From the NCBI RefSeq assembly GCF_019649055.1, contig NW_026570221.1, forward strand, positions 2,108,001-2,172,000: DNA of 64,000 nt. Direction: 5' to 3'. Source of the DNA: Paramacrobiotus metropolitanus (Eukaryota > Tardigrada > Eutardigrada > Parachela > Macrobiotidae). Both the position numbers and the translations under genes were made by a program. The notes beneath the pieces are model-generated. The model did no database searches and was not told the DNA's origin. It saw only the letters and a program-made list of their open reading frames with translations. Shown here piece after piece: positions 12,801 to 29,615 of the stretch (within the stretch, counting starts at the first letter, position 1; every line of letters begins with the position of its first letter).

Positions 12801-15800
12801 AGACGACCGCATTCTTCAGAAAGCACAAGCACCGCAATAATACTTTGACAAATTTAATTGTAGTTATAAATAATTATTAAAAAAATAATTTTACATAAAA
12901 AAGACAACAGCCATTCCAAAAATAAATGCAATAAAGGACAGCGTTCAAGTGAAAATGCTACTTTAACGACGAGAAAATGCACGGTAGCCGTTTACACAGC
13001 AGCGAAAAATACCCAGCCGACCCGACGAAAAAGCAACTCACGTACCAGTGGAAGCGGTGCGAGTGGATCTTTCCAGGGGATGCGAGAAACTATGATGGCC
13101 GTTGTAATAGACGCCATTGCCAACCGCATCGGGCTTGCGAATGTAACCCTGCTCCCGGCGCATTGAACTGGTAGCTGATAAGGATGTCTGATCACCACGG
13201 GACGCCGAGTACGCCCCCGAACGACCGGAACTGTTCTTCAAATCCGAAACTGCCAAAGAATAATTATCTTATTGAATCGTTAATTTACGACCGGCAATAT
13301 CAGAGATAATAATAATTTAATACGTTGTTTTTGATATAAAAAATATTTATAATTTAACAGGACTTTTAATTAGAAATTACTAAATTACTGAGAGATTACT
13401 AAACGGAAAGAGATGACTAAATTCTACAGTCTACACATCAGAATGGCGGTAGACGGTAGTACGCAATCAAAATGTCAGCTACAGCACAAAAGACCGTACA
13501 TTCTGTTCCAGATCCAGACCGAGATTCGGGAGTGATGCGGCCATTAACAAGTGTTCGGCTGGTGTTGACGTCGCTGTCTTCCTCATCCGTAGCATGGTTC
13601 AAGTGGTTAGTCGTGGTAGTGGTGGACGTCACCACGCGTACGCTCCGCTTAATGAAATTGCTAACGGCATGCAAGCCACTCATAAACATCGGAGAGCTTG
13701 GTTCTGGTAACAAAACAGGAACAAATTAAGTAAGTTCCACACAAATTCCACACAAAATTCAGCATTCATTCTATACCGCATTCGGTTTCAGTCCTTATCA
13801 AGGAACGTTATCGTTCAAGTAAAATATCCGGCCGGCCGCAAAAATCAAGGAAAACAGTATATTCTCAAACTATTTTCGATTATACTCGTAAATGCAGAAG
13901 AAAAACAGTGAAAACATCAACGAAAGTCTTCTGTTTTAATCAAATATTTCCTTTTCGAATGACTACAACTGACAGCTTTAAGGAACAGAAAAACGAGCAA
14001 CGAGAAAGCTCAGTTACATCGGAAAAGCAAAAGAAATTGGTCACAGCATTTTACCTGGTCGCGCGGAAGACTGACGGAAACTTCGTCGCTGTTGAATAAA
14101 ATTCTCCTCCCCGTCATCATGATCGTAGGCATAGGAGCGATCCGCGGCAGACGAAGTGATTTGGCGCCGCTGTGAGACCACCTGTGAGGAAGACGATGCC
14201 GCGGATGTTGATGCAGCGGCAGACGATGATGCTGTTCCTTGTGCGTAATAATCCAAACTGTAACGACACATGTTAGGCATTTCGGGATTGTGGATGCCGT
14301 CGCGTCGGTAACCCAGCCTGCAAAGAGATTCTTTGTAAATTTTTAGAATAGACCACAGCCGAGTGAAGAACATGCCAAGGAACACAGGGGGAAAAAAGCC
14401 ATCTTGACTCGAGAAACAAATTTTTAAATAAATTCTTGAGAAACAAATTTTTAAATAAATTTCGAAAATTACTACTTAACAACAATAACACGGATCAACA
14501 AATTAAAAAAATTCCTGAGATTTCACTATCGAAACAGTTTCCAGGTTTTTGAATAAAATGAATAAAAAATGTGCGAAATAATCAGAAACGTAAAAAAGAA
14601 ATAGGGAAAAACATGCAATACGTTATTGGCGAGTTTACAATAATATTATAAATTTATAATGATTATAAATTATTTTGCCAAAATGCAAAATATAAATAAT
14701 AAAATAGTTAGCATACTGCTGCTTTCAGTTCCTGAAAATTCTAGAAAGCAACAACGCAATGGAGAAACAAAAAATGTGACCCAGTAAAAAATTGAACAGG
14801 AGGAAATCTCCCGAAAGAAAACGGTCCAAGAACCCGGAAACTTCCGAGAAACTCAGCACTTACGGTGACTTACCCCATCGCGTAGGTGTACCCCGTTTTT
14901 GGTCGCTCGTCGCTGCAAGAAAACAAACAAACCATTAAAATTCACGCTAACGCTCTGGCTCCGTATGATAAACTTCACAGCTACGAAAATTCCTAACTGT
15001 TCTTACATAGCCATGGAGAAGACTTCACAACACACGGCGCAGTTCCACAGAATCAACACTCATAAAACTGAACGCGACTGTTCAAGCCAACGAGAAATCA
15101 CCGACTCGCAGCTCTCTACTAAGCACTCGGGAGAAATCAAAATCCTCAACGCTTTGACAGGTGCTTTGATAAGATACGAATAGCAAATCGGCTGCAAATG
15201 ATTGGCGATATTTTTAACTGGTAAATTTCGATTTGTACAGATGCAAATGATGGAGAGTGGCCAACGAACGGTGGAAAGATCCGGGAAACAAACCGTCCGA
15301 TGATGCTTAACGGCGCCTGCTTTGTCTTTCTTCGGGGGAAAATTTGCGACACTGGCGTTATTTTTGTATGGCGCGTGTAATTTTACGCTTGCAGCCGCAC
15401 CACGTGACGCTCGGCTCCGTTAAGACGTGCGAAATTGCACGTGGGTGGGTATAATTTTTTTGGCAAGGATTGCAGCCAATTAAAATGCAGAGTACAGCCT
15501 ACAGCGCTGAGCATGGAATTTAAGAGTAATTATTGATGGAAACAATTCAATCCAATTAAATATTTAAATTAATAAAGACATTGACAGGAAGTTAGGAATA
15601 GTTTCATTACAAGTATGAATAGTAAATACACGTCGGATAATTTACAACTTACAACCATGTTTCAAAAAACAAATACACGTCGGATAATTTACAACTTACA
15701 ACCATGTTTTAAAAAACAGTTCGATCATTTAAATGGTGTAAACTGCACAGTCGTATTTGATATTTGTATTGCGTACACGCTTCAGTTAATTCAGTTAAAA

Positions 15801-18800
15801 ATTACAGTATTTGATGTTTGCGAACGGTTCACAATGAAAAATCTTTACAGGCTACAGCTGTAAGTACTTAAATTGAAAAAGTCCAGTGCCACCATTAAAT
15901 ACTGTATTAAATACAGTGAAATAAGAGTGCTCGTACCTTCAATGTTTTTTTCAAGTGTAATAATTTATTTTAGATTAATATCGTGAGAAATTCCTATACA
16001 TTCTGAATTTTTTTACTTACCTAGTTTCATTTTGTGCCATTTTCTGTGCAATCTGCATTTACTCGAAAAGCCACCAAAGCAAGTCAGCAAAACACTGGAT
16101 ACAAAATGAAATTACGCAAGTAAAAAATACCAGAACCGCCAGAACGTACCGAAACCTCTCACAGTATTTATAAAATCTAAATTAAGATTATTGCTTAACG
16201 AAAACATTACTGTATTATGGCAAACAAAAGAAAACGAAAAAATCATAAGTCATAAGCATATTGCTTAATATCCGCGAGTCACCGAAATAAATTATTCGAT
16301 AACGAAAACAGAAACGCAAACCATTGCAAATGGAGTATTCACAATTTTACCGAATTATAAAAAAGGTCGCAACAAAAATGTCGTTCCCAACCACATGAAT
16401 TTCGATCGAGCAATTTCAGTTTTATTTAAAATCCAGCTCTAATCGCATGATTCGCATCCATCTGCATGCAACTCTCGCAAAACAGTCTGCAAGAGCTGAA
16501 GCGTGGCGCATTTATGAGCGCCATATCGATTTCGAGTCGACAAGAATGTTTCCGCACGACTCTCCAAGCATCCAACAAAGTTATATAAAACCTTGAATTA
16601 CAGATGCACAGCTGCTTTTTTCAAAACACCACTCATAACGCTGCTGCGGAGGGAAACAGATTCCGTCGCAGCACAAACAGCGTTTATTATCCATGTGCTT
16701 AGTGCCGCGCCACTTGAGCGACCAGATCGGAAAAATGCGTGTCACCTGCCAAGCACGTCAACTTTCAAGACAATCCAAGTTGAAACAAATTTCAAAAGAA
16801 ACATGTCTGTTCATTAATTACATGGCACTGACATTCTACCTTATTTTTCAATAAATTTTTGACTACTCGTGCATCAAAACAGCCAGAGAATCGTTTAAAA
16901 ATGCCTTACACAGGAGAAAATTGTTTTAGAAAAAATAACAACTGAGAAGCAGCCCACCGGTTAATAAAAATTATTATTAACTAATCACTAATTCGTAAAC
17001 TCATCCAGAAAATTACAGTAGAAACAACCCTATCAATTAAGGCAGAAAAACACATCCGAGACAAACTATTTAGAAAATTATCGCCATTAAATGAAAATTT
17101 TCCTTCTACGTATAAATAATGCATTATATAGTATAGAGTCTTGTAAAAACCGGCTTTGTATCGCAAAAAAAACGGACGAAAACTCGCATCTTGAGAACCT
17201 CTATTTTTTCTTTTTCTCACAAAGAAACCACTTGAAGGCCGCTCTCTGCCAGCTCGCTTCTGTAGCGCTTACGCCCATTTTTTGCGAAATAAATTCACAT
17301 CAACCTGTGAAAAGGCTGAACAACAAGGAAATATCACCGTCGGTTTCTAGCGGTGTAATTACATAATTATGCGTCTTATGCGATGGAAACCGGTTTTGAA
17401 ACGTTGCGATGCGTCAAACTTTTGTGCTCTTAACAAATATTTGAGACGTCTGAGAACGGGCTGTTCAGTAATTAAAGAAACAGCCGACTTTGCACTCTCG
17501 CGCCAATCCATCATTTTTAAAATTTTAATCAGCGCTCCAGCACACGATCCAAAATATTGACCCATCCGTGACACTGACAGTGATGTATGCAGTTTATCAT
17601 TAAGAAAATTCAGAACCGTATTGTTATGCAAATCGTGTACAATCAAGGTGATGCAAAATAAAACGATTTTTCAAAATGTAACGACAATTCATCCATATAC
17701 AGATCTGTATGCATCGAAGTTGCATGGTCGCAGAAGTAAAGCAATCAACACCGGTAACCACCGCACAAAAATCCGCTGACCATAAAATTACTACTACTCA
17801 CGCAGATTACAGTTGTGCTCTAGAGTGTATAAATTACGTTAATTTCAGGGCTTGAATAAATTTACAGAAAATTAATAATTTTCAGGACATGTAAACAAAC
17901 ACCTTCACAGTGTAGATAAACGCCAAACAGGCGCATCGCCGAAATAAAAATATTTACTGTAACAAAATTTCTCCAGTTATTTCTTAAACCAATATACTGT
18001 AGTTATTTAATTTTTATGAATCTATTTACCGCTTTTTTTACCATCGTTTTGCAGATCGAAATCTCCAAGGTAAGTAACATATCGTAAACTAATCGCCGCC
18101 GGTGATAAAATCAATCACAATAAAACGCAATTTTATTGCTTATTTGCGCTGCTGCTAGTTTACCTTTGGCGTAAAAATTCCAAAATGCGCTGCACGCTAC
18201 TGTTGCTCTCGAATCTTTTGCGCGCCTCTTTGACAGTATCCAGCGCCCCCACATAGCCGATGATCGATCCAGCCCGCGACAACGTCTGGTAATAAATCCC
18301 ATTTTCTGTCTGGCTGGCTGTGTTGCGTAAGCCTTCAATTGTCGCCGCGTCAGACATAACAGATCCTTCGCGCTCGCTCTCCATTGACGATCTAACTACT
18401 TCCGCACTCACGGTCCCATCCAGAGATTCTCCAATGTTGTCCAAGCGGAATCTACAACGACCCGTCTCTAAATTATCACACTACTTAGTTTCCAAATGTC
18501 TGGCTTCTTTAAAGTTCTTTTGTGCAGTCATAGCGGGCTAACTCGTGCAATATTCATCGATTTTTTTTCCGTCAGAAGTCATTTACGCATTACGCTTAAG
18601 TAGAAGTCGACCGGCCAATTATCACTACTACCTGTACAGATACGCTAGATTTAATCAGAAAAACAGAAGTACGCAGGTAGTTACCAATTATTAAAGACTA
18701 ATTGTTTTAAATAAATAAATGAATCATTTTCAATTTCACGAAATAATTATTAACAAATCAAGTTTACAAAATAATTAACAAACCATTCCCAAAATAATTA

Positions 18801-19448
18801 AGACAACCACAAAATTAAGGGAAAGTTAATTCCCCGCGGCTGAAACAAACATAAAACCGGTAAACAAAAGTTGCCATCATATAATTTTGTATACCGTTAT
18901 TATTTCTTATATTTTTTAAATAAAATTAAATTTTGCAATAACTATTGTCAAGTTTTGCCTTTGTGATGCTAAAATCGGTTTGAAAATATAAAGTAAAATT
19001 AATTTTATTCCAAAGCACTTAAAGCTCGTTGAGTCTGTTGTAATTGTTTTTTAATTAAATCAACCATATTGCGTATTATACAAGTAACAACGACAAAAGT
19101 CCGCGACATCATTCACGTTCAGCTAATTTAAAGGCAAAACTTTAAAGGAGTTTGTGTTACTCTAATTGCAAAATACTTCCTCATTTCTGCGAAGTTTATG
19201 GAAGGTAAGTAAAAACACTACTCTAGCGATATAAGCACGATACGCAAATTTTCCAATAACACCTATCTCCACAAATACGATAGACTGATAACAAGTGGCA
19301 AATTTGCATACTTGACTCGTTTGACAGCGGTTGTGGTACGCGTGGTTGTCGCTCCTTCGCTCGATGTTGTCTCATGCGATTCCACATGGTGAGTGACATC
19401 CGAATAGCCCGGACGGGAAACATGCGATCGTAATGTCCGATCGGACAT
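9815..19448 (-). CDS. SUN-domain inner nuclear membrane protein, 17 exons, 799 aa
   Basis: Exons: 19448-19312, 18451-18164, 14912-14874, 14317-14055, 13703-13500, 13249-13046, 12771-12708, 12640-12504, 12272-12127, 12023-11967, 11721-11650, 11529-11395, 11313-11166, 11045-10930, 10592-10425, 10365-10276, 9946-9815. All 16 junction phases agree. Residues 1-430 are Ser/Thr-rich and would face the nucleoplasm. A transmembrane helix lies at about 430-453 (CCWCLPLLLLPLLLG) after a basic RPRRSR stop signal. Residues 500-582 are charged and helical. The SUN domain fills about 610-797, with ALESAGGTVISTRC, LFGIPLW, PGQCWAF and the closing YTCLYRFRVHG. SUN proteins bind KASH peptides across the perinuclear space and link the nuclear lamina to the cytoskeleton. 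The start at 19448 is chosen because it gives a nucleoplasmic N terminus; an in-frame ATG at 19508 would add a hydrophobic segment. Confidence 0.93.
14411..14464. repeat. Tandem duplication, 27-bp unit
   Basis: The unit beginning gagaaacaaatttttaaat occurs twice back to back at 14411 and 14438 in a SUN-gene intron. It looks like a recent slippage duplication. Confidence 0.8.
14913..18163 (-). other. Large intron 2 of the SUN gene
   Basis: This 3.25-kb intron is far longer than its neighbours. Exons on either side join in phase (2 then 1), so no further exon is required. It holds a 47-bp tandem duplication at 15624-15717 and otherwise AT-rich DNA with no supported gene. Confidence 0.6.
15624..15717. 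repeat. Tandem duplication, two 47-bp units
   Basis: The unit starting aaatacacgtcggataattt occurs at 15624-15670 and 15671-15717 with one mismatch (ttcaaaa against tttaaaa). It lies in SUN intron 2. Confidence 0.9.
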
Positions 19449-21853
19449 GATAATGCGAGATTCACGTTGACGAAAGATGAGAAATGAGACAGAACCGAAC
19501 ACGAACACTCAACTTGACTCAAGCTGCAGACAAATTCCCCAAAGAAAATAAATCCACAAATCGGAGCACGACAACAAATATGCAATCTGGTCTGATGTTC
19601 ACCTATCACTTCCACAAATGAAACCGATAAATGATGCAATCTTTTCTGTATGGTAGATGCAAAACTGAAACATCATCGTGATAAAGATGTTTTTTGTAAT
19701 GCGTCATTTTCTTACGAATGAATCTTCTGTCAGAATTTCTTCACGACTGATCGTCAGATGCGTAAGAACCTGATGTGGCCGTAGTACCGTGTGTAATGTA
19801 CGGAACACACTTTCCGGGCCCACACGAAGATCTAACGCCAGGGAATTCCTGAGCCAGTACCATAGTATGTAGCTTAGTCAAGGTAGTTCGCTACGTTGCG
19901 CCACATCTGAACGGAAGTGCATAGTCCAACCCCGCTCGACATCAATCAATAAAACTCAGATTGCTCATTGGCTGTTGCGGAATGAATGGATGACTCGTGT
20001 AGCGCTTCGTCTGACGGCGGTCACGTTTGTGGTTGGCCGTAAGTACAGTAGCGTCTCAAATCTCGCCACTCGCCAGTACTGCATTTTATTTTTACCGATT
20101 TTCAAACCTCATTTCGTAACAAGTAAACTGCATCATTGTATGTATGGGGTTGCATAACTAATTTTAAAAGTTACTAACGTGCCTGAATATTTCTGATCCT
20201 ATTTCATTTTGTTATTGTCTCTTGAGAAGTTGATTCACACCTGTGCGCTTTATCCAGTACGAGTACTATCCGAGTAGTCTACTTATAGTACTAATAATTA
20301 TCGTTAATTAAAATTTACCGGAAACCGATGGTGTGTGATTGTCATTTCGGTTTCCGGCTTCAAAATTTTAACCAAACCATTTTCGGAACTTTACAGCTAA
20401 TTCCAGTGGCGTACTACAAAGTAGCTGTAGGTATCAACATGAAAACTAACCGTAAGCACGGTAGTTTCTTGTACTTACTGTCGTATGATCTTATTGGCTA
20501 TTGCTTATTGCCAATTTTACGGCCCAAATAGAGCCGCTTAACAATGCTTCAGTGGGTTAATGAGCGCTTTTCAATGAGGCAATAAATAAGCGATGTCGAT
20601 GACAATATCGATAAACGATAAATCCATCTAGCGACCATCCTTATCGAAATTTTACGAAAAGCATGATTGCCGCTGACTCTCTTCGTATATAGTATATATC
20701 TATATATAAGGGCGTTCCGCTTTATGTTTTTAGAATTAACAAAGCCACAACACAAGTAATTCTAGTCGTAAGAAATTCTGCTTTTGAAGCACGGCATAAC
20801 ATATTTTTTTCGGGACGTCTGCTGAACTTAAATTGTACATGTACTTCTATGTACAGATAGTTCTTTAAAATATAGATATCAATGCTAAATTACGACTTCG
20901 GCAAAAATTCATTGATAGTTAATACTGACAAGTGAGAGCAATGCCGGGTTAAACTATAGGTTGGAGTACGTGCCAGAAATTAGCTATCAAATAACGTATT
21001 TCACATTTCTTTTCCCTGTTGAAAGGTCATTCGGGCAACAGTCTTGGGAAATATTAAATGGATATTGCCATTAAATGAGTATTGTACAGTGTACAGTACT
21101 GTGTACAATACAGTACTGTGTACAGCACTATGTGCTGTAGTTTAAGTTTATTATGTTTATATAGTAAACTTCTTATGATTAGATTAATTTCTTAAGCTTG
21201 TCAAGCATTCAACAGATGGCGGAACCATTAGAGCAGAACGTAAAATAGCTATAAAAATAACAAACAAACGGGAGTACTGTTGGCATTGGTCGACAGGAAA
21301 TCAAGCATGACATCTGTACAGCAATCATATTGCGCGATATGCCGTAGTTTATAAACACCCTGCATCTGCCTACTTGTGCTGTATTTTCATGGGACTGCAT
21401 TTTATTTTTATCACAGTAGCATTGCAAGTACGAGTACAGATATATCTGTTTGACTGTTTCAATCATATTATTTTAAAAGTTTTACCAACTAATCTATCAA
21501 ATTTGATCTTGATAAATGATGCTATATATGTAATCATGTACTTACTCTTCCGGTTACTATAGAGTAGTTATTACTGCAGTAAGTACAGCTATGAATTGCG
21601 ATTGTATAATGACTGCGATAAATAACGTGACGGCAAATTTGTAAATATGAAATAAGACCACATGCATAGTTCTGCGCATTTCCGTCAGCATTTCATCGTA
21701 CAAAAGGAGAACCAACCGAATAAAAACAGCCAAACCCTTTTTTGATATTGGTTCGTTTATGGAGCACTATTGTTGTACAAACCCGATACGGCAGCCAGAT
21801 AATAGATTTGTCCAATTAAATACAGTCATAAACCGCAAAACACTGAACTCCCA
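19449..21853. other. Intergenic region between SUN and ZC3HC1-like genes
   Basis: About 2.4 kb without a supported gene. It includes the SUN promoter side and the 3' flank of the zinc protein gene. It is rich in GTAC and TACGAGTAC words; the densest patch is listed separately. Confidence 0.45.
21084..21136. repeat. Nested GTAC palindromes
   Basis: A 50-base stretch made of overlapping self-complementary words: GTACAGTGTACAGTAC, CAGTACTGTGTAC, twice, then CAGCACTATGTGCTG. It could fold into alternative hairpins or cruciforms. Function is unknown. Confidence 0.7.
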
Positions 21854-24307
21854 TCACATAGTCAAATATTCCTTTTTGAACGCACAAATAATCAACTGGC
21901 TCCCAGTCAGCTGCGTGTTGAGCGGCAAGGCCAATGCCTCTAGTCGCTCCGTTGGAACAGGAACAATCCGCACCCAGGGACACCATGAGAAATGCTCACC
22001 CTGGCAGTCGAAACGAAACTGGCCTTCGGGACCGGCCGAGAACAGATCGGGATGGAATCCTTCTTCTTCGTTAGCCTCCAATATTGCTAGTCGTTCCAGG
22101 GGACAGAAACCGGCGCAACTGACGCGCTTATCACACTCCCGGCACGCCAGCAACGGGGGTGTCCCGCGCGCTTCCTCGCTACAAATAACGCGACGCGATA
22201 TTAGCTTATCAACTGGAAATTTCGTGCAATGCAGTCCCATAGCTGATACCTGAGAGTGATCTAAATAACGATCATATTCTGTTTTAATTCTGTAGCTGAC
22301 TTCTAAGACCAAATCAATTCTAAAGGCTTCCATTTCTGTAAATAAATATCCACAATATTTCCTTACTCTGCAAGCCATCCAAAAAGAGCCAGGTAAGCAG
22401 CCGCCAGGAGAACAGAAAATTCATACTCCTTGCCGAGAAGTTTCAAGACCGCTTTCTGTAGGATTTCTTCCGGTAACAGTTTCTACAAAAATGATGAACC
22501 GCGTTATACGCTGCAAAGAATGCAAATGTACATCCACAACTGTTATCCATAATACTGAAAACCGATATTCTTATCGTAAGTGTCCGTAAATAATCAGTAA
22601 ATACTTATCCGTTAAAAAGCTATAAAATATGTGCAAAAATGGTTCAAATTTAGTGCAAGGCTGTAAATAGCACTCACAGAGTAAAACCTACAGAAACTGT
22701 AACTGCAAACAAAACTGCAGTGAACGGTGTCTGCATCATCGAAAGCAGTACACTCAACTACCAGCATGTAATCACAACATTTACTTATTTCTTAAACAAT
22801 TTTTCGCTGAAAAACGCCTTAGTTATACACACAACAAAATATTTACTGACACTCACATGATAGTCTTTGGCGATGACTGGCAACTTTCCACCACACTCCA
22901 CGAGCGATCGCAGCCGTTTCTCAAACATTTCCCGGAATGACTTGAAGGAGAAGAGGACAAACTGGTTCACTTCGGACTCTACTCACACACACGAAGGATC
23001 AGTATAAACTATAAAACCTCTGTCCACAGTGAACAGCACAGGAAAAACAAATCCCAACCTCGTGGCAGAACTGGACGCCTGCATAGCATATCATGTCCAG
23101 AATCCACTATCTGTTGCCGGAAGTCATCCGTAATTTTAGTCCCTAATCAACCACAATAAGCAACAAGTGAACAAACACTTAGCGACGCGGTCAACCACAC
23201 AAACTCCCAACTTCTCAGGTTTATTTATCCATAAGAAAGGTAGTGATGAACAGTTAGTATCGCTCATGCATTAAAATTCACCGATCGCCATTTGTAATAA
23301 TTACAGCCTTCAATAAGCAGGTTATTTTGCTTTTAGGTACTTTTTTAAAATAAAAAATAATTAATCTTCTTACGCATCGTCTGGTCGACGGGTGAGACAC
23401 CAGTGAAGATCTCTTTGTAGGAGTACGCATCGAAGAAGCACGTCCGTTGGCAGTGTGTGCAGCGGACAATGCCCGGCTGGTAAAATTCCCATCCCTGCAG
23501 CGCTAATTCAACGGGAGTCAGCGGCCACGGCAATTCACTGTCGTTCCTACTCTGCAACGACGACAGCGCTTGATACAACACATCACAGGGTAAAGTTTGG
23601 GGAAAAATGTCAACCACGCATACTGTCGTAATTCAGTCAACAAAAGCATACACGGATACAAAAATATCTCACAAGAAAATCGACGAATTCATGAGCAAAT
23701 TAAAAATTCGCTACCAGTCCTACCACGTATGAGAAAAGTCGAAACAATTTTATCAGTGTCAGAAACAAATGGTAAGAACCCAAGTCAACGTTCACACAGA
23801 CAGCCCTCGTACGGTCAAGCAACGAATTCTCGTGGACAAATTTAGACTGACTGACTACCTGGTATGAAAATGTATAATATATTTACCGTGTAAGTGCGGA
23901 GAATTCTGCGATATTCATCCACCGCCAAACGTTTTTCGATCTCTTCCATTTTCTCCAGTTTCTGTTGAAGCATTTCCCGGGAAGGAACAGCTAACTCTCC
24001 TCTGCGAAAACGAAGAAAGTAGTATCTATAAATTACGAAGGAAAAAGCCTCGCAAGGGAACAAGTTAGACACCATCGGGACCATCCAGACGACATGTTTT
24101 CCAAAAACATGCAGTCAGTCTACAACTACTTCGGTTCGAAACTTCGTACAATAGGTAACTCACAGGCTGTCAAAAATTTGCATACCGACGCTTTTTCTGA
24201 CGCTCTTCAACATGTTTCTGCCAAATGGTGCGTAGCTGATTCGAGGGCCGCACACGTTTTGCCCTGAAAACACCTGGATTTCTCGGTCGAGTTCTCTGGT
24301 CCGCCAT
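21854..24307 (-). CDS. ZC3HC1/NIPA-like (C3HC/Rsm1-type) zinc protein, about 8 exons, 383 aa
   Basis: Exons: 24307-24186, 24001-23887, 23858-23813 (46 nt, tentative), 23622-23401, 23142-23059, 22978-22857, 22482-22367, 22178-21854. A basic coiled N terminus (EERQKKRR, LEKMEEIEKRL) precedes the C3HC zinc domain: PLTPVELALQGW, then Cys149 and Cys152 (CTHC), then His185 and Cys189 (HDMLC). A second Rsm1-like unit has Cys288 and Cys291 (CRECDK) and His338 and Cys342 (HFSWCPW). This two-unit order matches NIPA/ZC3HC1, which in animals sits at the nuclear basket of the pore complex. The C terminus after WCPW is short compared with vertebrate NIPA. The 46-nt exon is inferred because the phases of its neighbours require a piece of 1 mod 3; its splice sites are only fair. 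The start ATG is the first in the exon. Confidence 0.82.
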
Positions 24308-24897
24308 AACAGATCACAACAACCGAGTGACTGAGCACGCGAACCGACACAAATTGCAGTTCGTACAAATAGGAAATCCTACTCGTAAATCGTACGTACA
24401 GTAATGTGAAAAGCCTCGGGAGAAGAGTAAATGAGAAAAGCCTCGGGATGAGAAAAGTGAAAATAGAAAAACTAAAAAATTTATAAAAGACTAAAGTCAC
24501 TAAACTACTAAAGAGCAAGAAAAGCACAAAGGCAACGAATCCTCTCCAGACGGCAGTCAGATGTACAAAAAGTAAGTTCCATTTCCAACATACGTATGTC
24601 GCTTCAAGTGCAAAAAGACTGCTTCCAGCATCCGCCCAGATTTCTGCAATGGAATTTGAAATTCCACGCAGTTACCAAATCCATCACGATGGAAATGGAT
24701 TTCCCATTCGACACCTTCACGACTGCATGAGATCTGCACTTTTCCGAAAGTTTGGATTTTTATTTTTTGACTTCGCTTTGGAATTTGAAGGATAGTTTTT
24801 TGGATCAGTGGTCGAGGTTGACGTTAACACTTAATAGTATTGATTAAGAATTTAAAGGAAGTCAACCTAGGCAAATAGCCATCGTTAACCGGGAACC
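24308..24897. promoter_or_regulatory. Shared head-to-head promoter region
   Basis: 590 bp separate the divergent start codons of the ZC3HC1-like gene (minus) and the proteasome ATPase gene (plus). No clear TATA box is seen at either end, which is usual for housekeeping genes. Short open frames here have no support. Confidence 0.5.
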
Positions 24898-28660
<3,763 letters not shown>

Positions 28661-29615
28661 TGTTGCTACTCGTTTTTTTCTCGGTTTTTTTACCTTTGTG
28701 TAACTTATCGCATAGCTCTGTTTGTGTCTTGGTAAAGTCATGTTGTGAGGGTTTCGCATTGTCCTTTAATTAAAGTAGAATAAAAAAAACGCTCAGTAAT
28801 CAGTGAGCGATCAGAAAATATGCACCGTTTACGTGGGTTTTAACAACTTTTGGTACTGTTATCGCTTTTGCTAATTTTCGATATCCACAGATTTGCCCTC
28901 CAAATAATGTTGCCGTTTACAAGATCGTTTACAATGCCATTATATTTTTGCTTTTATTGCATGTCACTCACATACTTACGTTTGTGGACGTGATTCTCAA
29001 GGCGGGTGTACGAGTATTTTAGCCAAGAGTATTTTAACCTAAGTAATAGTAGCAAAGGGCAATGGTGCAAAAGGGCGGTTGGAACTCGCGCGCTTAATGG
29101 AAATCTTACTGAATACAAAGGTCGTGTAGCTAAACGTTTTCGAGTGCCGATGTTGAGGTTCAAGGTGCAGTAATCTTTCAGTTAAGCTATTTTGGGGCTT
29201 GCGGTTTTATCTGTAAATTGTCGCTTACTCTGTACTGTTGTTGTACAGGTACAGTGCTATTAAAATATCTATAACTTGAATTAAAACACAGAGTAATTCA
29301 GCATCTACTTGTAGATGGCAGGTCCCACGCTTGCTCTATAAAGATTTTAATCTTCAATTATGTTGTCAACTCAAAATCAACCTGAAACAGGCATCCCTGA
29401 GAAAGCGGTACTTGGATGTGGTGGCTGTACTACAGAACCAACCAGAAAATAGTAAACACTATTAGTTAATTAATAATAATTACCTGTTACTACTCAGTGG
29501 CAGTACTCACGTCTCACACATAGATAGTTAAATGCGTAATACTGGAGTGAAAGCTTCTACATTAATACGCGCATAATTTATTGCTAAAAACAAGGGATTT
29601 CTACAAGGGTGAAAC
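28661..29615. other. Intergenic: PSMC4 3' flank and copy-1 upstream region
   Basis: AT-rich, with no supported gene. It contains the PSMC4 poly(A) signal and the upstream region of the first copy of the tandem secreted family. Confidence 0.45.
28779..28784 (+). terminator. Poly(A) signal AATAAA of PSMC4
   Basis: AATAAA lies 119 bases after the stop codon, followed directly by an A-run. It is the first such hexamer downstream. Confidence 0.55.
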
